A stretch of 45,061 nucleotides of DNA, from the NCBI GenBank assembly GCA_002377855.1, contig DFQQ01000039.1, forward strand, positions 1,001-46,061. Reading direction: 5' to 3'. Source of the DNA: Acidovorax delafieldii (GTDB taxonomy: Bacteria > Pseudomonadota > Gammaproteobacteria > Burkholderiales > Burkholderiaceae_C). The position numbers were made by a program, and so were the translations under genes. The notes below the pieces were generated by a model. That model saw only the letters and a list, made by a program, of their open reading frames with translations. It did not search any database and was not told the origin of the DNA. Shown here one piece after another: positions 8,220 through 17,064 of this stretch. Numbering within the stretch: position 1 is the stretch's first letter; each line of letters starts with the position of its first letter.

Positions 8220-9022
8220 CCACCGAGCCCCGCGCCACCCCTGCCAAGGCACAGCCGCTGCTGGGCTTTGGGCAGGTGCGCCACACCCGGCTGCGGCCAC
8301 GCCGACATGCGTTTGCCTACGGCACGTTCTTCCTGATGCTGCCGATGCGTGCGCTGGCGCAGGGTGGGCGGGATAGCGCCTTGGCCGTGAACCGGCGCGG
8401 CGCCATCAGCTTCCACGACGTGGACCATGGCGATGGACGCAGTGCCGAGCAGGGCGGCGCATTGGCGTGGCTCGATGGCCTGCTGCGCGCCGAAGGCATT
8501 GACGACGCTGCGGGCGAAGTGTGGCTGCACACCTATCCGCGCGTACTGGGCTACACCTTCAAGCCCGTGAGCTTCTGGTACTGCCACCGCGCCGACGGCA
8601 GCCTGCGCGCCATCCTGGTCGAGGTGAACAACACCTTTGGCGAACGCCACTGCTATTTGCTCGACGCCCCGCAGTACGGCGTGGAGCAGCAGGCGCGCAA
8701 GGTGTTCCATGTGTCGCCGTTTTGCGAGGTGAGCGGCGGCTATCGCTTTCGCTTCATGCGCACTGCACCCGGCACCGAAGACGCTGGCCGCACCGTGGTG
8801 CGCATCGACCACGACGACGCCACCGGCCCCCTCATCCAGACCAGCGTGAGCGGCACCCTGCAGCCCGCCAACCGCGCCACGCTGCGCCAGGCACTGTGGG
8901 GTTATCCGGCGATGACGCTGGCCATCATCGCGCGCATCCACTGGCACGCACTGCAACTGTGGCTCAAGCGCGTGCGCTTCCATCGCAAGCCCGAGGCACC
9001 GGCCTCGATCGTGACCCGCTGA
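8216..9022 (+). CDS. DUF1365 domain-containing protein
   Basis: The ATG at 8216 overlaps the stop of the FAD oxidoreductase and gives 268 residues, normal for DUF1365. Recognisable family features are GFGQVRHTRLRPRRHAFAYG near the N-terminus, TYPRVLGYTFKPVSFWYCHR in the middle, and VEVNNTFGERHCYLL. The biochemical role is unknown. The family almost always lies between an FAD oxidoreductase and a CFA-like methyltransferase, as here. It is therefore inferred to take part in the same fatty-acid modification. The C-terminal region (GYPAMTLAIIARIHWHALQL) is amphipathic and may touch the membrane. Confidence 0.85.
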   Translation: MTTEPRATPAKAQPLLGFGQVRHTRLRPRRHAFAYGTFFLMLPMRALAQGGRDSALAVNRRGAISFHDVDHGDGRSAEQGGALAWLDGLLRAEGIDDAAGEVWLHTYPRVLGYTFKPVSFWYCHRADGSLRAILVEVNNTFGERHCYLLDAPQYGVEQQARKVFHVSPFCEVSGGYRFRFMRTAPGTEDAGRTVVRIDHDDATGPLIQTSVSGTLQPANRATLRQALWGYPAMTLAIIARIHWHALQLWLKRVRFHRKPEAPASIVTR

Positions 9023-9027
9023 CTTCC

Positions 9028-10284
9028 ATGACCGACGAGAACGCCGCCATGAACTCCACCACCGCCCCCCGCGCTGCCATCTCTCTGCCTGCCGGCACAC
9101 CCCCCGCTGCGCGCACCGCGCTCAAGCTGCTACAGCGCCTGCAGCATGGCCACCTCACGGTGCAGTTGCCCGACGGCACGCTGCAGCACTTCGGCCAGGG
9201 CGGCGGCCCCTCGGCGGCCATCACCTTCAAGAACTGGAACGTGTGCAGCGCGGCCCTCAAGTCGGGCGACATCGGCTTTGCCGAAAGCTACATCGCCGGC
9301 GACTGGACCACGCCGCACCTGACCGACCTGCTCAAGCTCTTCATCGCCAACCGCCAGCAGGTGGAAGGCGTGATCTACGGCACCTGGGCCGGGCGGCTGC
9401 TGTACCGCATCAAGCACCTGCTCAACCGCAACACCAAGGCCAACAGCCAGAAGAACATCCACGCCCACTACGACCTGGGCAATGCGTTTTATGAGCTGTG
9501 GCTGGACGACACGATGAACTACTCGTCCGCCTGGTTCGAGGGCGAGGCGGGCGGTGACATGCGCGCCGCCCAGCACGCCAAGGTGCGCCGCGCGCTGCGC
9601 ATGGCGGACGTGCAGGCGGGTGACCGGGTGCTGGAGATTGGCTGCGGCTGGGGCGCGCTGGCCGAAATGGCCACCACCGAGTTCGGCGCCACGCTCACGG
9701 GCGTGACGCTGTCTACCGAACAGCTCGCGTTTGCCCAAAAACGCATGGCGCAGCATGGCGTGGCGAACAAGGCCGACCTGCGGCTGCAGGACTACCGCGA
9801 CATCCACGATGGCCCGTACGACGCGATCTGCTCCATTGAAATGGTCGAGGCCGTGGGGCGCGAATACTGGCCCACGTACTTTGCTTCCATCAAGCGCCTG
9901 CTCAAGCCCGGCGGGAGGGCTTGCATCCAGAGCATCGTGATCGACGACGGGCTGTTTCAGCGCTACATCAGCTCCACCGATTTCATCCAGCAGTACATCT
10001 TCCCCGGTGGCTGCCTGCCCTGTCCGCGCGAGTTCCGCCGGGAGGCCGAGGCCGCGGGCCTGCGCGTGGTGGACGAGTTCGCATTCGGCCAGGACTACGC
10101 CGAGACCCTCAAGCGCTGGCGCGAACGCTTTATGGCGCAGCGCGCAGAGATCCTGAAGCTGGGTTTTGACGAGCGCTTCATGCACATCTGGGAGTTCTAC
10201 CTCGCCTACTGCGAAGCCGCGTTTGCCATGCAGAACATCGACCTCGTGCAGTACACGCTGGTCAACGACAGCGCCGCTGCGTAA
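9028..10284 (+). CDS. Cyclopropane-fatty-acid synthase-like SAM methyltransferase
   Basis: It is expected to transfer a methyl or methylene group from S-adenosylmethionine to a double bond in a membrane phospholipid acyl chain. The product is 418 residues from ATG 9028; a second ATG at 9049 is also possible, and neither has a strong Shine-Dalgarno. An N-terminal lipid-binding region (about 30-130) precedes the methyltransferase domain. The SAM motif I is VLEIGCGWGALAEM (about 202-215), followed by GVTLSTEQLAFA and the CFA signature region EMVEAVGREYWPTYF. It starts five bases after the DUF1365 stop. It could be a true CFA synthase or a methylase of the furan-fatty-acid type. The neighbouring FAD enzyme favours the second or a related product. 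Confidence 0.9.
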   Translation: MTDENAAMNSTTAPRAAISLPAGTPPAARTALKLLQRLQHGHLTVQLPDGTLQHFGQGGGPSAAITFKNWNVCSAALKSGDIGFAESYIAGDWTTPHLTDLLKLFIANRQQVEGVIYGTWAGRLLYRIKHLLNRNTKANSQKNIHAHYDLGNAFYELWLDDTMNYSSAWFEGEAGGDMRAAQHAKVRRALRMADVQAGDRVLEIGCGWGALAEMATTEFGATLTGVTLSTEQLAFAQKRMAQHGVANKADLRLQDYRDIHDGPYDAICSIEMVEAVGREYWPTYFASIKRLLKPGGRACIQSIVIDDGLFQRYISSTDFIQQYIFPGGCLPCPREFRREAEAAGLRVVDEFAFGQDYAETLKRWRERFMAQRAEILKLGFDERFMHIWEFYLAYCEAAFAMQNIDLVQYTLVNDSAAA

Positions 10285-10314
10285 CACCATCCTTTCACCG
10301 CCGGGCCATCCACT

Positions 10315-10863
10315 ATGAAAAAGATAGCTGCTTGCGCTTTACTGGCGTGCGCCACAGCCACTTTTTTATCAAACCCTGCGCAGGGCAGCGAAACCACGCC
10401 CCTGCCCGGCACGGTGCTGGCCGGCCAGGGCACGATGACCTTCTTTGGCCTGGAGGTGTACCAAGCGCGCCTATGGGTGAGCCCCGGCTTTGCCCCCGAG
10501 CGCTACGGCGACCAGCCCCTGGCGCTGGCGCTGACCTACCAGCGCAACTTCACCGCGCAGGCCATTGCCAAACGCTCCATCGAAGAAATGCGGCGCGTGG
10601 CCCCGTTCACCGCCGAACAGGCCGACCGTTGGCAGGCCGCGCTGCAGGCGGCCCTGCCTGATGTGAAACCGGGCGACACCCTCACCGGCATCTACCGGCC
10701 CGGCAGCGGCGCTGTGTTCCGCATGGGCGGCAGGGTGGTGGGCGAAGTGGCCGACGCTGAATTTGCGCGCCTGTTCTTCGGTATCTGGCTGTCGCCCAAC
10801 ACGTCGGAGCCCGCGCTGCGCCAGGCGCTGCTGGCCAGCCGCAGCACGGCAGGATCGCCATGA
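10315..10863 (+). CDS. Chalcone isomerase-like family protein, exported
   Basis: The 182-residue product has a signal peptide (MKKIAACALLACATATFLS) and a chalcone-isomerase-like domain (GQGTMTFFGLEVYQARLWV, then LALTYQRNFTAQAIAKRSI). Bacterial members are periplasmic and usually lack proven isomerase activity; fatty-acid binding is known for related plant folds. It is the fourth gene of the operon, and its stop overlaps the MFS start by four bases. Its signal-peptide codons are formed by a dispersed repeat copy. It is probably an accessory lipid-binding protein of the pathway. Confidence 0.8.
   Translation: MKKIAACALLACATATFLSNPAQGSETTPLPGTVLAGQGTMTFFGLEVYQARLWVSPGFAPERYGDQPLALALTYQRNFTAQAIAKRSIEEMRRVAPFTAEQADRWQAALQAALPDVKPGDTLTGIYRPGSGAVFRMGGRVVGEVADAEFARLFFGIWLSPNTSEPALRQALLASRSTAGSP
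10321..10373 (+). repeat. Dispersed palindromic repeat, copy 3 (encodes a signal peptide)
   Basis: GATAGCTGCTTGCGCTT, a seven-base spacer, then GTGCGCCACAGCC and TTTTTTATC match the family layout. The copy begins two codons after the start of the chalcone-isomerase-like gene and supplies most of its signal peptide. Confidence 0.6.
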
Positions 10864-12149
10864 GCCAGCCCGGCACCCTGCCCGCCCGCCAAGGCCTGGC
10901 CTACGGCCTGCTGGGCCTGCCCCTGGCCTTTGTGGCGTTGCCGCTGTACGTGCTGCTGCCCAACCATTACGCACGCGAATTCGGCATGCCCCTGGCCACG
11001 CTGGGCGCCCTGCTCCTGGCGGCCCGCCTGTTCGACGCCGCCACCGACCCGCTGCTGGGCCGGTTGAGCGACCGGCTGTTTGGCCGCTCCATCCATGCCG
11101 TGCTGGCGGTGGGGGCAGGGTCGGCAGTGGTGCTGGCGCTCGGCTTGGGGGCGCTGTTCTTTCCACAGGTGCAGGGGGCACGGGCGCTGGAGGGCTGGGC
11201 CCTGGCATGTCTGCTCATCACCTACCTGGCTTACAGCCAGCTCAGCATCGCCCACCAGTCATGGGGTGCGCGGCTGGGGGGCAATGAGCTGCAGCGCAGC
11301 CGCATCGTGGCCTGGCGCGAAGGCGCTGCCCTGGTGGGCGTGGTGCTGGCATCGTTGTTGCCCGCGCTCGCGGGGCTGCCCGCCATGGTCGGCGTGTTCG
11401 CGGCCACGCTGCTGCTGGGCTGGTGGGCATGGGCACACAGCCCACGGCCCACCGGCAGCGCCACGGCTGTTGCGGGTGTGTACCACCCGGCGCAGCATGC
11501 AAGCCTTTGGAGACCCTGGGCACGGCCGGCATTTCGGCGGCTGCTGGTGGTTTTCATGCTCAACGGCATCGCCAGCGCCATACCGGCCACATTGGTGCTG
11601 TTTTTTGTACAAGACCGTCTACAGGCCCCGCCAGCACAAGAGCCCCTGTTTCTGGGCGCGTACTTTGTGTGCGCGGCGCTGTCGATTCCGCTGTGGCTGC
11701 GCGCCGTGGCTCGCTGGGGGCTGGCGCGCACCTGGCTGGCCGGCATGCTGCTGGCCGTGGCCGTGTTTGCCTGGACTGCGGCACTGGGCGCTGGCGATGT
11801 CCTGGCGTTCGGACTGGTGTGCGCCCTCTCCGGCGTGGCACTGGGCACCGACCTGGCCCTGCCCAGTGCACTGCTGGCCGGGGTGATTGCCCAGCAAGGC
11901 GACGGCGGCCAGCACGAGGGCGCCTACTTTGGCTGGTGGAACTTTGCCACCAAGCTCAACCTGGCGTTGGCTGCCGGGCTGGCGCTGCCGCTGTTGGGTG
12001 CGCTGGGCTACGCGCCAGGCACCCGCAGCGCAGAGGGCCTGCAGATGCTGAGCCTGGCCTATGCCGTGTTGCCGTGCGGGCTCAAGCTCGCCGCAGCGGC
12101 GGCCCTGTATCTGCTGGTGGTGCGCAATCCAGCACCCGGCGCGCGGTAG
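10860..12149 (+). CDS. MFS transporter (GPH/MFS_2-like)
   Basis: The 429-residue protein has about twelve hydrophobic segments. The family cytoplasmic loop LFDAATDPLLGRLSDRL lies between TM2 and TM3, typical of the glycoside-pentoside-hexuronide/MFS_2 branch that includes lipid transporters. The start overlaps the preceding stop (ATGA), so it is translationally coupled to the chalcone-isomerase-like gene. In this operon it may move a lipid or lipid precursor across the inner membrane; this is inferred from context only. The strict family loop makes the transporter call firm, but the substrate is unknown. Confidence 0.85.
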   Translation: MSQPGTLPARQGLAYGLLGLPLAFVALPLYVLLPNHYAREFGMPLATLGALLLAARLFDAATDPLLGRLSDRLFGRSIHAVLAVGAGSAVVLALGLGALFFPQVQGARALEGWALACLLITYLAYSQLSIAHQSWGARLGGNELQRSRIVAWREGAALVGVVLASLLPALAGLPAMVGVFAATLLLGWWAWAHSPRPTGSATAVAGVYHPAQHASLWRPWARPAFRRLLVVFMLNGIASAIPATLVLFFVQDRLQAPPAQEPLFLGAYFVCAALSIPLWLRAVARWGLARTWLAGMLLAVAVFAWTAALGAGDVLAFGLVCALSGVALGTDLALPSALLAGVIAQQGDGGQHEGAYFGWWNFATKLNLALAAGLALPLLGALGYAPGTRSAEGLQMLSLAYAVLPCGLKLAAAAALYLLVVRNPAPGAR

Positions 12150-12199
12150 TGGCACGGCTGCCGCTCTCTACGAAATATCCAACCCAAGACCCACCCACC

Positions 12200-12742
12200 A
12201 TGATCCAACGCCGCGCTCTCCTGGCCGTCACTGCCATCACGCCGCTGGCCGCCCTGACCGGCTGCGCCAGCCAGAACCTGGCTGACTACGCGACTGAAAA
12301 GCCCGTGCTCGACCTGGCCCAGTACTTCAACGGCACCGTGGATGCGCACGGCATCTTTCAGGGCCGCAGCGGCCAGATCGTCAAACGTTTCACGGTGGTG
12401 ATGGAGTGCAGCTGGAAGGGCAACGAAGGCGTGCTGGACGAAGCCTTTACCTATTCCGACGGCACGACGCAGCGCCGCATCTGGCGCCTGACCAAGCTGC
12501 CGGATGGCCACTACACCGGCACCGCCGACGACGTGGTGGGTCAGGCCAAGGGGCAGACCCAGGGCAACGCCTTTCGCTGGGCCTACACGCTGGCCCTGCC
12601 GGTGGACGGCAAGGTCTACCACGTGGACCTGGACGACTGGATGTACCTGATCGACGAGCGCGTGATGCTCAACCGCGCCACCATGAGCAAGCTGGGCGTG
12701 CGGCTGGGTGAGATCACCCTGTCGTTCACCAAGCGCACCTGA
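12200..12742 (+). CDS. DUF3833 family lipoprotein
   Basis: The 180-residue protein has a lipoprotein signal peptide with lipobox LTGC (Cys at about residue 21), so it is probably anchored to a membrane facing the periplasm. The rest is a beta-rich domain with LAQYFNGTVDAHGIFQGRSG and the DDWMYLIDERVMLNRATMSK segment characteristic of DUF3833. The function is unknown. The family is repeatedly found with CFA-like, DUF1365 and FAD oxidoreductase genes, as here. It lies 50 bases after the MFS gene and 8 bases before the SDR gene, inside the same operon. Confidence 0.85.
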   Translation: MIQRRALLAVTAITPLAALTGCASQNLADYATEKPVLDLAQYFNGTVDAHGIFQGRSGQIVKRFTVVMECSWKGNEGVLDEAFTYSDGTTQRRIWRLTKLPDGHYTGTADDVVGQAKGQTQGNAFRWAYTLALPVDGKVYHVDLDDWMYLIDERVMLNRATMSKLGVRLGEITLSFTKRT

Positions 12743-12750
12743 GCCACACC

Positions 12751-13533
12751 ATGAGCCTGAACCCTCGCATCCATTACTGGCTGGGCCGACGCGTATGGCT
12801 GGTAGGCGCCTCCAGCGGCATTGGGCGCGCCACAGCGGCGCTACTGCATGCACGCGGGGCGCAGGTCATCGTGTCAGCCCGCAACGCCCAGGCCCTGCAG
12901 GCCTTTGTGGATGAGCACCCCGGCAGCGCAGCCCTGCCGCTGGACACGGCCCACACGGCCCAGGTCAAGGCCGCTGCGCAGCAGGTGCTGGCGGGCGGGC
13001 CGCTGGACCTGGTGTGCTACTGCGCCGGCTACTACCGTGACATGCGCGCCACCGACTTTGACCTGGCCGAAGCACTGCGCCACGAAGATGTGAACTACAC
13101 CGGCGCCTTGCGCGTCCTTGCCAGCGTGCTGCCCACCATGCTGTCGGCGGCGAAGGTGGGGCGGCCTGGGCACCTGAGCGTGATCAGCAGCGTGGCAGGG
13201 TTTCGCGGCCTGCCCAAAAGCCTGGCGTATGGCCCCACGAAGGCGGCGCTCATCAACCTGGCCGAGGCGCTGTACCTCGACCTGCACGACCTGGGCATGG
13301 GCGTGAGCGTGATCAACCCCGGCTTTGTGGCCACGCCGCTCACCGAACGCAACGACTTCACCATGCCCGCGCTCATCACACCCGAGGCGGCGGCCGAGGC
13401 CATCGTGCGCGGGTGGGAAGCGGGCGAGTTCGACATCCATTTTCCTAAGCGCTTCACGCGCGTGATGAAATGGCTGCGGCTGCTGCCGTACCGGTGGTAC
13501 TTTCCGGCAGTGCGCCGCTTTACCGGCCTGTGA
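12751..13533 (+). CDS. Short-chain dehydrogenase/reductase (SDR)
   Basis: The 260-residue NAD(P)-dependent oxidoreductase has the cofactor motif GASSGIGR near the N-terminus, an active-site serine in SVISSVAGF, and the catalytic pair YGPTK. The usual NNAG motif is YCAG. A C-terminal extension (RVMKWLRLLPYRWYFPAVRR) is basic and amphipathic and may associate with membrane. It starts eight bases after the DUF3833 gene. A carbonyl or hydroxyl intermediate of the lipid pathway is a possible substrate, by context. Confidence 0.9.
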   Translation: MSLNPRIHYWLGRRVWLVGASSGIGRATAALLHARGAQVIVSARNAQALQAFVDEHPGSAALPLDTAHTAQVKAAAQQVLAGGPLDLVCYCAGYYRDMRATDFDLAEALRHEDVNYTGALRVLASVLPTMLSAAKVGRPGHLSVISSVAGFRGLPKSLAYGPTKAALINLAEALYLDLHDLGMGVSVINPGFVATPLTERNDFTMPALITPEAAAEAIVRGWEAGEFDIHFPKRFTRVMKWLRLLPYRWYFPAVRRFTGL

Positions 13534-13544
13534 GACCCCTTGCC

Positions 13545-14006
13545 ATGGAACGCCCTGTGAGCCCCGACCACCCCTTGGCCGAAGAAGCCGTCACCCGCGT
13601 CATCGCCTTTTTCGAGGCGCTGTCGGCGGCCGACGTGGCCCGCATCGGCGACCTGTACGCGGCCGGCGCGCGCTTCAAGGACCCATTCAACGAAGTCCAG
13701 GGCGTGCCCGCCATCCAGGCCGTCTTTGCCCACATGTTCGAGACACTGGAACAACCGCGCTTTGTGGTCACGGGCCGCGTGGTTCAGGGCAGCCAGTGCT
13801 TCCTGACCTGGGATTTCCTGTTCGCCTTCAAGACCTTTGACAAGGGCGCCACGCAGACGGTGCGCGGCGCCTCCCATCTGGTGCTCAATGAGCAGGGCCT
13901 GGTCACGCTGCACCGCGACTACTGGGACGCCGCCGAAGAACTGTACGAAAAGCTGCCCCTGGTGGGCGCTTTGATGCGCTGGCTCAAGCGCCGCGCAAAC
14001 AGTTAA
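13545..14006 (+). CDS. Nuclear transport factor 2 / SnoaL-like protein
   Basis: The ATG at 13545, eleven bases after the SDR stop, gives 153 residues. The sequence has the cone-shaped NTF2-like pattern: helix AVTRVIAFFEALSAADVARI, then LYAAGARFKDPFNEVQG and a hydrophobic sheet with hallmark aromatic residues. Such proteins act as small isomerases or hydrolases or as binding pockets. It is the last gene of the operon and converges on aroQ 22 bases away. A role in cyclisation or protection of a lipid intermediate is only inferred. Confidence 0.8.
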   Translation: MERPVSPDHPLAEEAVTRVIAFFEALSAADVARIGDLYAAGARFKDPFNEVQGVPAIQAVFAHMFETLEQPRFVVTGRVVQGSQCFLTWDFLFAFKTFDKGATQTVRGASHLVLNEQGLVTLHRDYWDAAEELYEKLPLVGALMRWLKRRANS

Positions 14007-14028
14007 GTGACTGGGTCGCCCGCTGCGG

Positions 14029-14472
14029 CTATGCGGCCTTGGCGAGCTTGCGCACCAAGTAGTGCAGCGCCATTTCGTACCCCTGGATGCCCAAGCCCGC
14101 GATCACCCCATCGGCAATGCCCGAGATGTAGGAGTGGTGGCGAAACTCCTCGCGCTTGTGCACGTTGCTGATGTGCACCTCCACCACCGGCAAGGCCACG
14201 CCCGCCAGCGCATCGCGCAGGGCCACGCTGGTGTGGGTGAGGCCACCGGGGTTGATGACGATGCCGCGCGTGCCGTCCAGGCGCGCTGCGTGGATGCGGT
14301 CGATGAGGTGGCCTTCGTGGTTGCTTTGGAAGCAGGCGGCCGTGGTGCCCAGCCTCACCGCCTCGGCGGCAAAGTGGCGCTCTACATCGGCCAGGGTGTC
14401 TGCGCCGTAGATGTGGGGTTCGCGCGTGCCCAGCAGGTTCAGGTTGGGGCCGTTCAGAAGAAGAATGCTCAT
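14029..14472 (-). CDS. aroQ: Type II 3-dehydroquinate dehydratase
   Basis: It interconverts 3-dehydroquinate and 3-dehydroshikimate in the shikimate pathway, or in quinate breakdown. The 147-residue length is standard. Signatures are LNGPNLNLLGTREPHIYG at the N-terminus, the flexible loop that follows it, QSNHEGHLIDRIH, INPGGLTHTSVALRDAL, and EVHISNVHKREEFRHHSY with the catalytic His. An in-frame start at 14610 would add an unrelated N-terminus; the ATG at 14472 fits the family. It is the last of a minus-strand run after the TRAP transporter genes, but a 198-base gap separates it from dctP, so it may have its own promoter. Confidence 0.95.
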   Translation of the reverse strand: MSILLLNGPNLNLLGTREPHIYGADTLADVERHFAAEAVRLGTTAACFQSNHEGHLIDRIHAARLDGTRGIVINPGGLTHTSVALRDALAGVALPVVEVHISNVHKREEFRHHSYISGIADGVIAGLGIQGYEMALHYLVRKLAKAA

Positions 14473-14670
14473 GGCGGTGGCTCGGAATGGACAGGGTGAC
14501 GAGAGAAGCGCTGAAATGCGGCATTGTCGGCCCAACCGCACCGGGCATGCCTGCGCATAGATTCTCACGACGGCGTGAAACACCCCGCCAGAGACATCGG
14601 TGAGCACCATCTCGGGTGTGGAGGCCGTGGCACACCGCAGTTCACGCTGCGGCGGTCATCCGGGCACGGC

Positions 14671-15675
14671 TTACTTGGCAGCGCGCAGCTTGGCCAGGGT
14701 GTCGTACACCTCTTTCACCGTCTCGGCACCCACTTTTTCGCTGTGCTTCTCGACCACCGGCTTGACCTTGGCGCGCAGCTTGTCCAGCTCGGCGGCGGGG
14801 AACTCGGTCACCTGCATGCCCGACTTCCTGAGCTGGTCGAGCGCCACGTCCGATTGCACGCGCGAGACACCGCGCTGGAACGTGGTGGCCTCGGCCATGG
14901 CGTCGTTGATCCACTTTTGCTCAGCCGGCGAGAGGCCGTCCCAGAACTTCTTGCTGACGATGACGGCCTGCGGGTTGTACATGTGGCGCGTGATGGCCAG
15001 GTGCTTTTGCACTTCGTTGAATTTGGACGACAGGATGGTGGTGACGGGGTTCTCCTGCCCGTCCACAGCCTTTTGCTCCAGCGCGGTGTACAGCTCGGGG
15101 AACGGCATGGGCACGGCGTTAGCACCCAGGGCGTTGAACATGTCGATGTAGATGGGCGACTGGATCACGCGGATCTTCAGGCCCGCCAGGTCTTCGGCCT
15201 TGGCGATGGGCTTCTTGCTGTTGGTGACGTTGCGAAAGCCCAGCTCCCAATAGCCCAGGCCCACGAGGTTCTTGGCCTTGAGTTTGTCGAGCAGTTTCTT
15301 GCCAAAGGGGCCGTCGGTCACGGCATCGGCCTCTTGGGGCGAGGCAAACAGGAACGGAAAGTCGTAAATGCCGAATTCCTTGGTCTGCGCAGACAAAATG
15401 CCCGCGTTGAGCACCGTCATCTCCACCGTGCCGCCTTGCAAGGCCGACACGGTCTGCAAGTCACCACCCAGCGTGCCACCGGGGAACAGCTTGACCTGGA
15501 TCTTGCCGCCGCTCTTGGCCGCCACCAGGTCGGCAAACTTTTGCGCGCCCTGGGCCTGGGGGTGGTCCTTTTGGTTCTGGAAGGCGAACTTGATGGTGCG
15601 GTCCTGGGCGTGCACGCCCGACACCAGTGAGGCAGCCACCAGCGCCGTGGCCAGCAGGGTTTTCAAGAGGGTCAT
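14671..15675 (-). CDS. dctP: TRAP transporter substrate-binding protein (DctP family)
   Basis: This periplasmic receptor delivers a carboxylate-type ligand to the DctQM membrane complex. The 334-residue protein has a signal peptide ending VHAQ (about residue 24). Family landmarks are the early KFAFQNQKDHPQAQGAQKFA segment, LKIRVIQSPIYIDMFNALGA with the ligand-clamping arginine, and PFPELYTALEQKAVDGQENP. It follows dctM by 62 bases in the same operon. TRAP substrates include dicarboxylates, sialic acid, aromatic acids and other organic acids. The adjacent aroQ makes a quinate- or shikimate-like acid worth testing. Confidence 0.95.
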   Translation of the reverse strand: MTLLKTLLATALVAASLVSGVHAQDRTIKFAFQNQKDHPQAQGAQKFADLVAAKSGGKIQVKLFPGGTLGGDLQTVSALQGGTVEMTVLNAGILSAQTKEFGIYDFPFLFASPQEADAVTDGPFGKKLLDKLKAKNLVGLGYWELGFRNVTNSKKPIAKAEDLAGLKIRVIQSPIYIDMFNALGANAVPMPFPELYTALEQKAVDGQENPVTTILSSKFNEVQKHLAITRHMYNPQAVIVSKKFWDGLSPAEQKWINDAMAEATTFQRGVSRVQSDVALDQLRKSGMQVTEFPAAELDKLRAKVKPVVEKHSEKVGAETVKEVYDTLAKLRAAK

Positions 15676-15737
15676 GAAAGGCTCCTTGGGAGGGATGGAT
15701 GAAGCAAGGCCGAAACAGGAACGCTGGGCGCGGGCAA

Positions 15738-17018
15738 TCAACCGCCCAGCCAGCGCAGCGGCACCATCACGATGGAAGGGAACGCCACCAGCAAAAACAT
15801 CACGGCGAACTGCGCCAGCATGAAGGGCATGACGCCGCGCGTCACATCCGACATGGAGATGCGCCCCACGCCCGCCACCACGTTGAGCACGGTACCCACG
15901 GGCGGGGTGATGAGACCGATGGCGTTGTTGATGATGAACAGCACGCCGAAGTAGACGGGGTCGATGCCCGCGGCTTTCACCACGGGCATGAGCACGGGGG
16001 TCAGGATGAGGATGGTGGGCGTCATGTCCATCGCCGTGCCCACCACCATCACCAGCAGCATGATGGCCACCAGCAGCAGCGTCTGATTGCCCATGAAGGG
16101 CTCCAGCATGCCAATGATCTTGCTGGGCAGGTCGGCCACGGTGATGAGCCAGGCCGACACCATGGCCGCAGCCACGAGGAACATCACCACCGCGCTGGTG
16201 CGGGCTGCTGCCTGGAAGATGTCGGCCAGCTGGCGAAAGCTCAACTCGCGGTACACCACCATGGCCACGAAGAGGGCGTACACGGCAGCCACCACGGCGG
16301 CTTCGGTCGGCGTGAACACGCCCATGCGCAGGCCCACCAGAATGATGACGGGCAATCCCAGCGCCCACACCGATTCGCGCAGCGCCCTGAGCACCTCAGA
16401 CCGGCTGGCGCGGGGTGGCGGGGTCACTTTTTCGCGGCGCACCAGCCAACACCATGTGATGGCCAGCGCGATGCCCAGAAGCATCCCGGGCACGATGCCC
16501 GCCAGGAACAGCTTGCTGATGGACACGTTGGCGGCCACGCCAAAAATCACGAAACCGATGGACGGTGGAATGACCGGGGCGATGATGCCCGCCGACGCAA
16601 TCAGGCCCGCAGAGCGCGCGCGGTCGTGCCCAGCGGCCACCATCATGGGCAGCAGCAGCGACGCCAGCGCGGCCGCATCGGCCACGGCCGAGCCCGACAC
16701 CGCCGCCAGCATCACTGCCGCCATGATGGCCACGTAGCCCAGCCCCCCGGGCACATGGCCCACCACGGCCAGCGCCAGCTTGACGATGCGCTTGGACAGG
16801 CCGCCCACGTTCATGATTTCACCCGCCAGCATGAAGAAAGGCACGGCCAGCAGCGGGAACGAGTCTGCGCCGTTGATGACGTTCTGCGCCAGGATCTGGG
16901 CGTCGAACAGGTCCAGGTGCCACATCAGCGCAATGCCGCTGATGAGGAGCGAGTAGGCAATCGGGATGCCAATCGCCATGGCGATCAGCAAAGAGCCGAG
17001 AAAGATGGCGACGGTCAT
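15738..17018 (-). CDS. dctM: TRAP transporter large permease (DctM family)
   Basis: This is the large membrane subunit that couples sodium entry to uptake of the DctP ligand. From the ATG at 17018 it is 426 residues with about twelve hydrophobic segments. Characteristic stretches are PLLAVPFFMLAGEIMNVGG, the re-entrant-loop region SGSAVADAAAL, and the C-terminal IGLITPPVGTVLNVV. An upstream in-frame ATG at 17204 lies inside dctQ and is rejected. It starts 46 bases after the dctQ stop, supporting one transcript with dctQ and dctP. Confidence 0.95.
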   Translation of the reverse strand: MTVAIFLGSLLIAMAIGIPIAYSLLISGIALMWHLDLFDAQILAQNVINGADSFPLLAVPFFMLAGEIMNVGGLSKRIVKLALAVVGHVPGGLGYVAIMAAVMLAAVSGSAVADAAALASLLLPMMVAAGHDRARSAGLIASAGIIAPVIPPSIGFVIFGVAANVSISKLFLAGIVPGMLLGIALAITWCWLVRREKVTPPPRASRSEVLRALRESVWALGLPVIILVGLRMGVFTPTEAAVVAAVYALFVAMVVYRELSFRQLADIFQAAARTSAVVMFLVAAAMVSAWLITVADLPSKIIGMLEPFMGNQTLLLVAIMLLVMVVGTAMDMTPTILILTPVLMPVVKAAGIDPVYFGVLFIINNAIGLITPPVGTVLNVVAGVGRISMSDVTRGVMPFMLAQFAVMFLLVAFPSIVMVPLRWLGG

Positions 17019-17064
17019 GGCGCGGCGATGTTCAGGAAATGTGAGACTCAGCGGGCGCGGGCCT

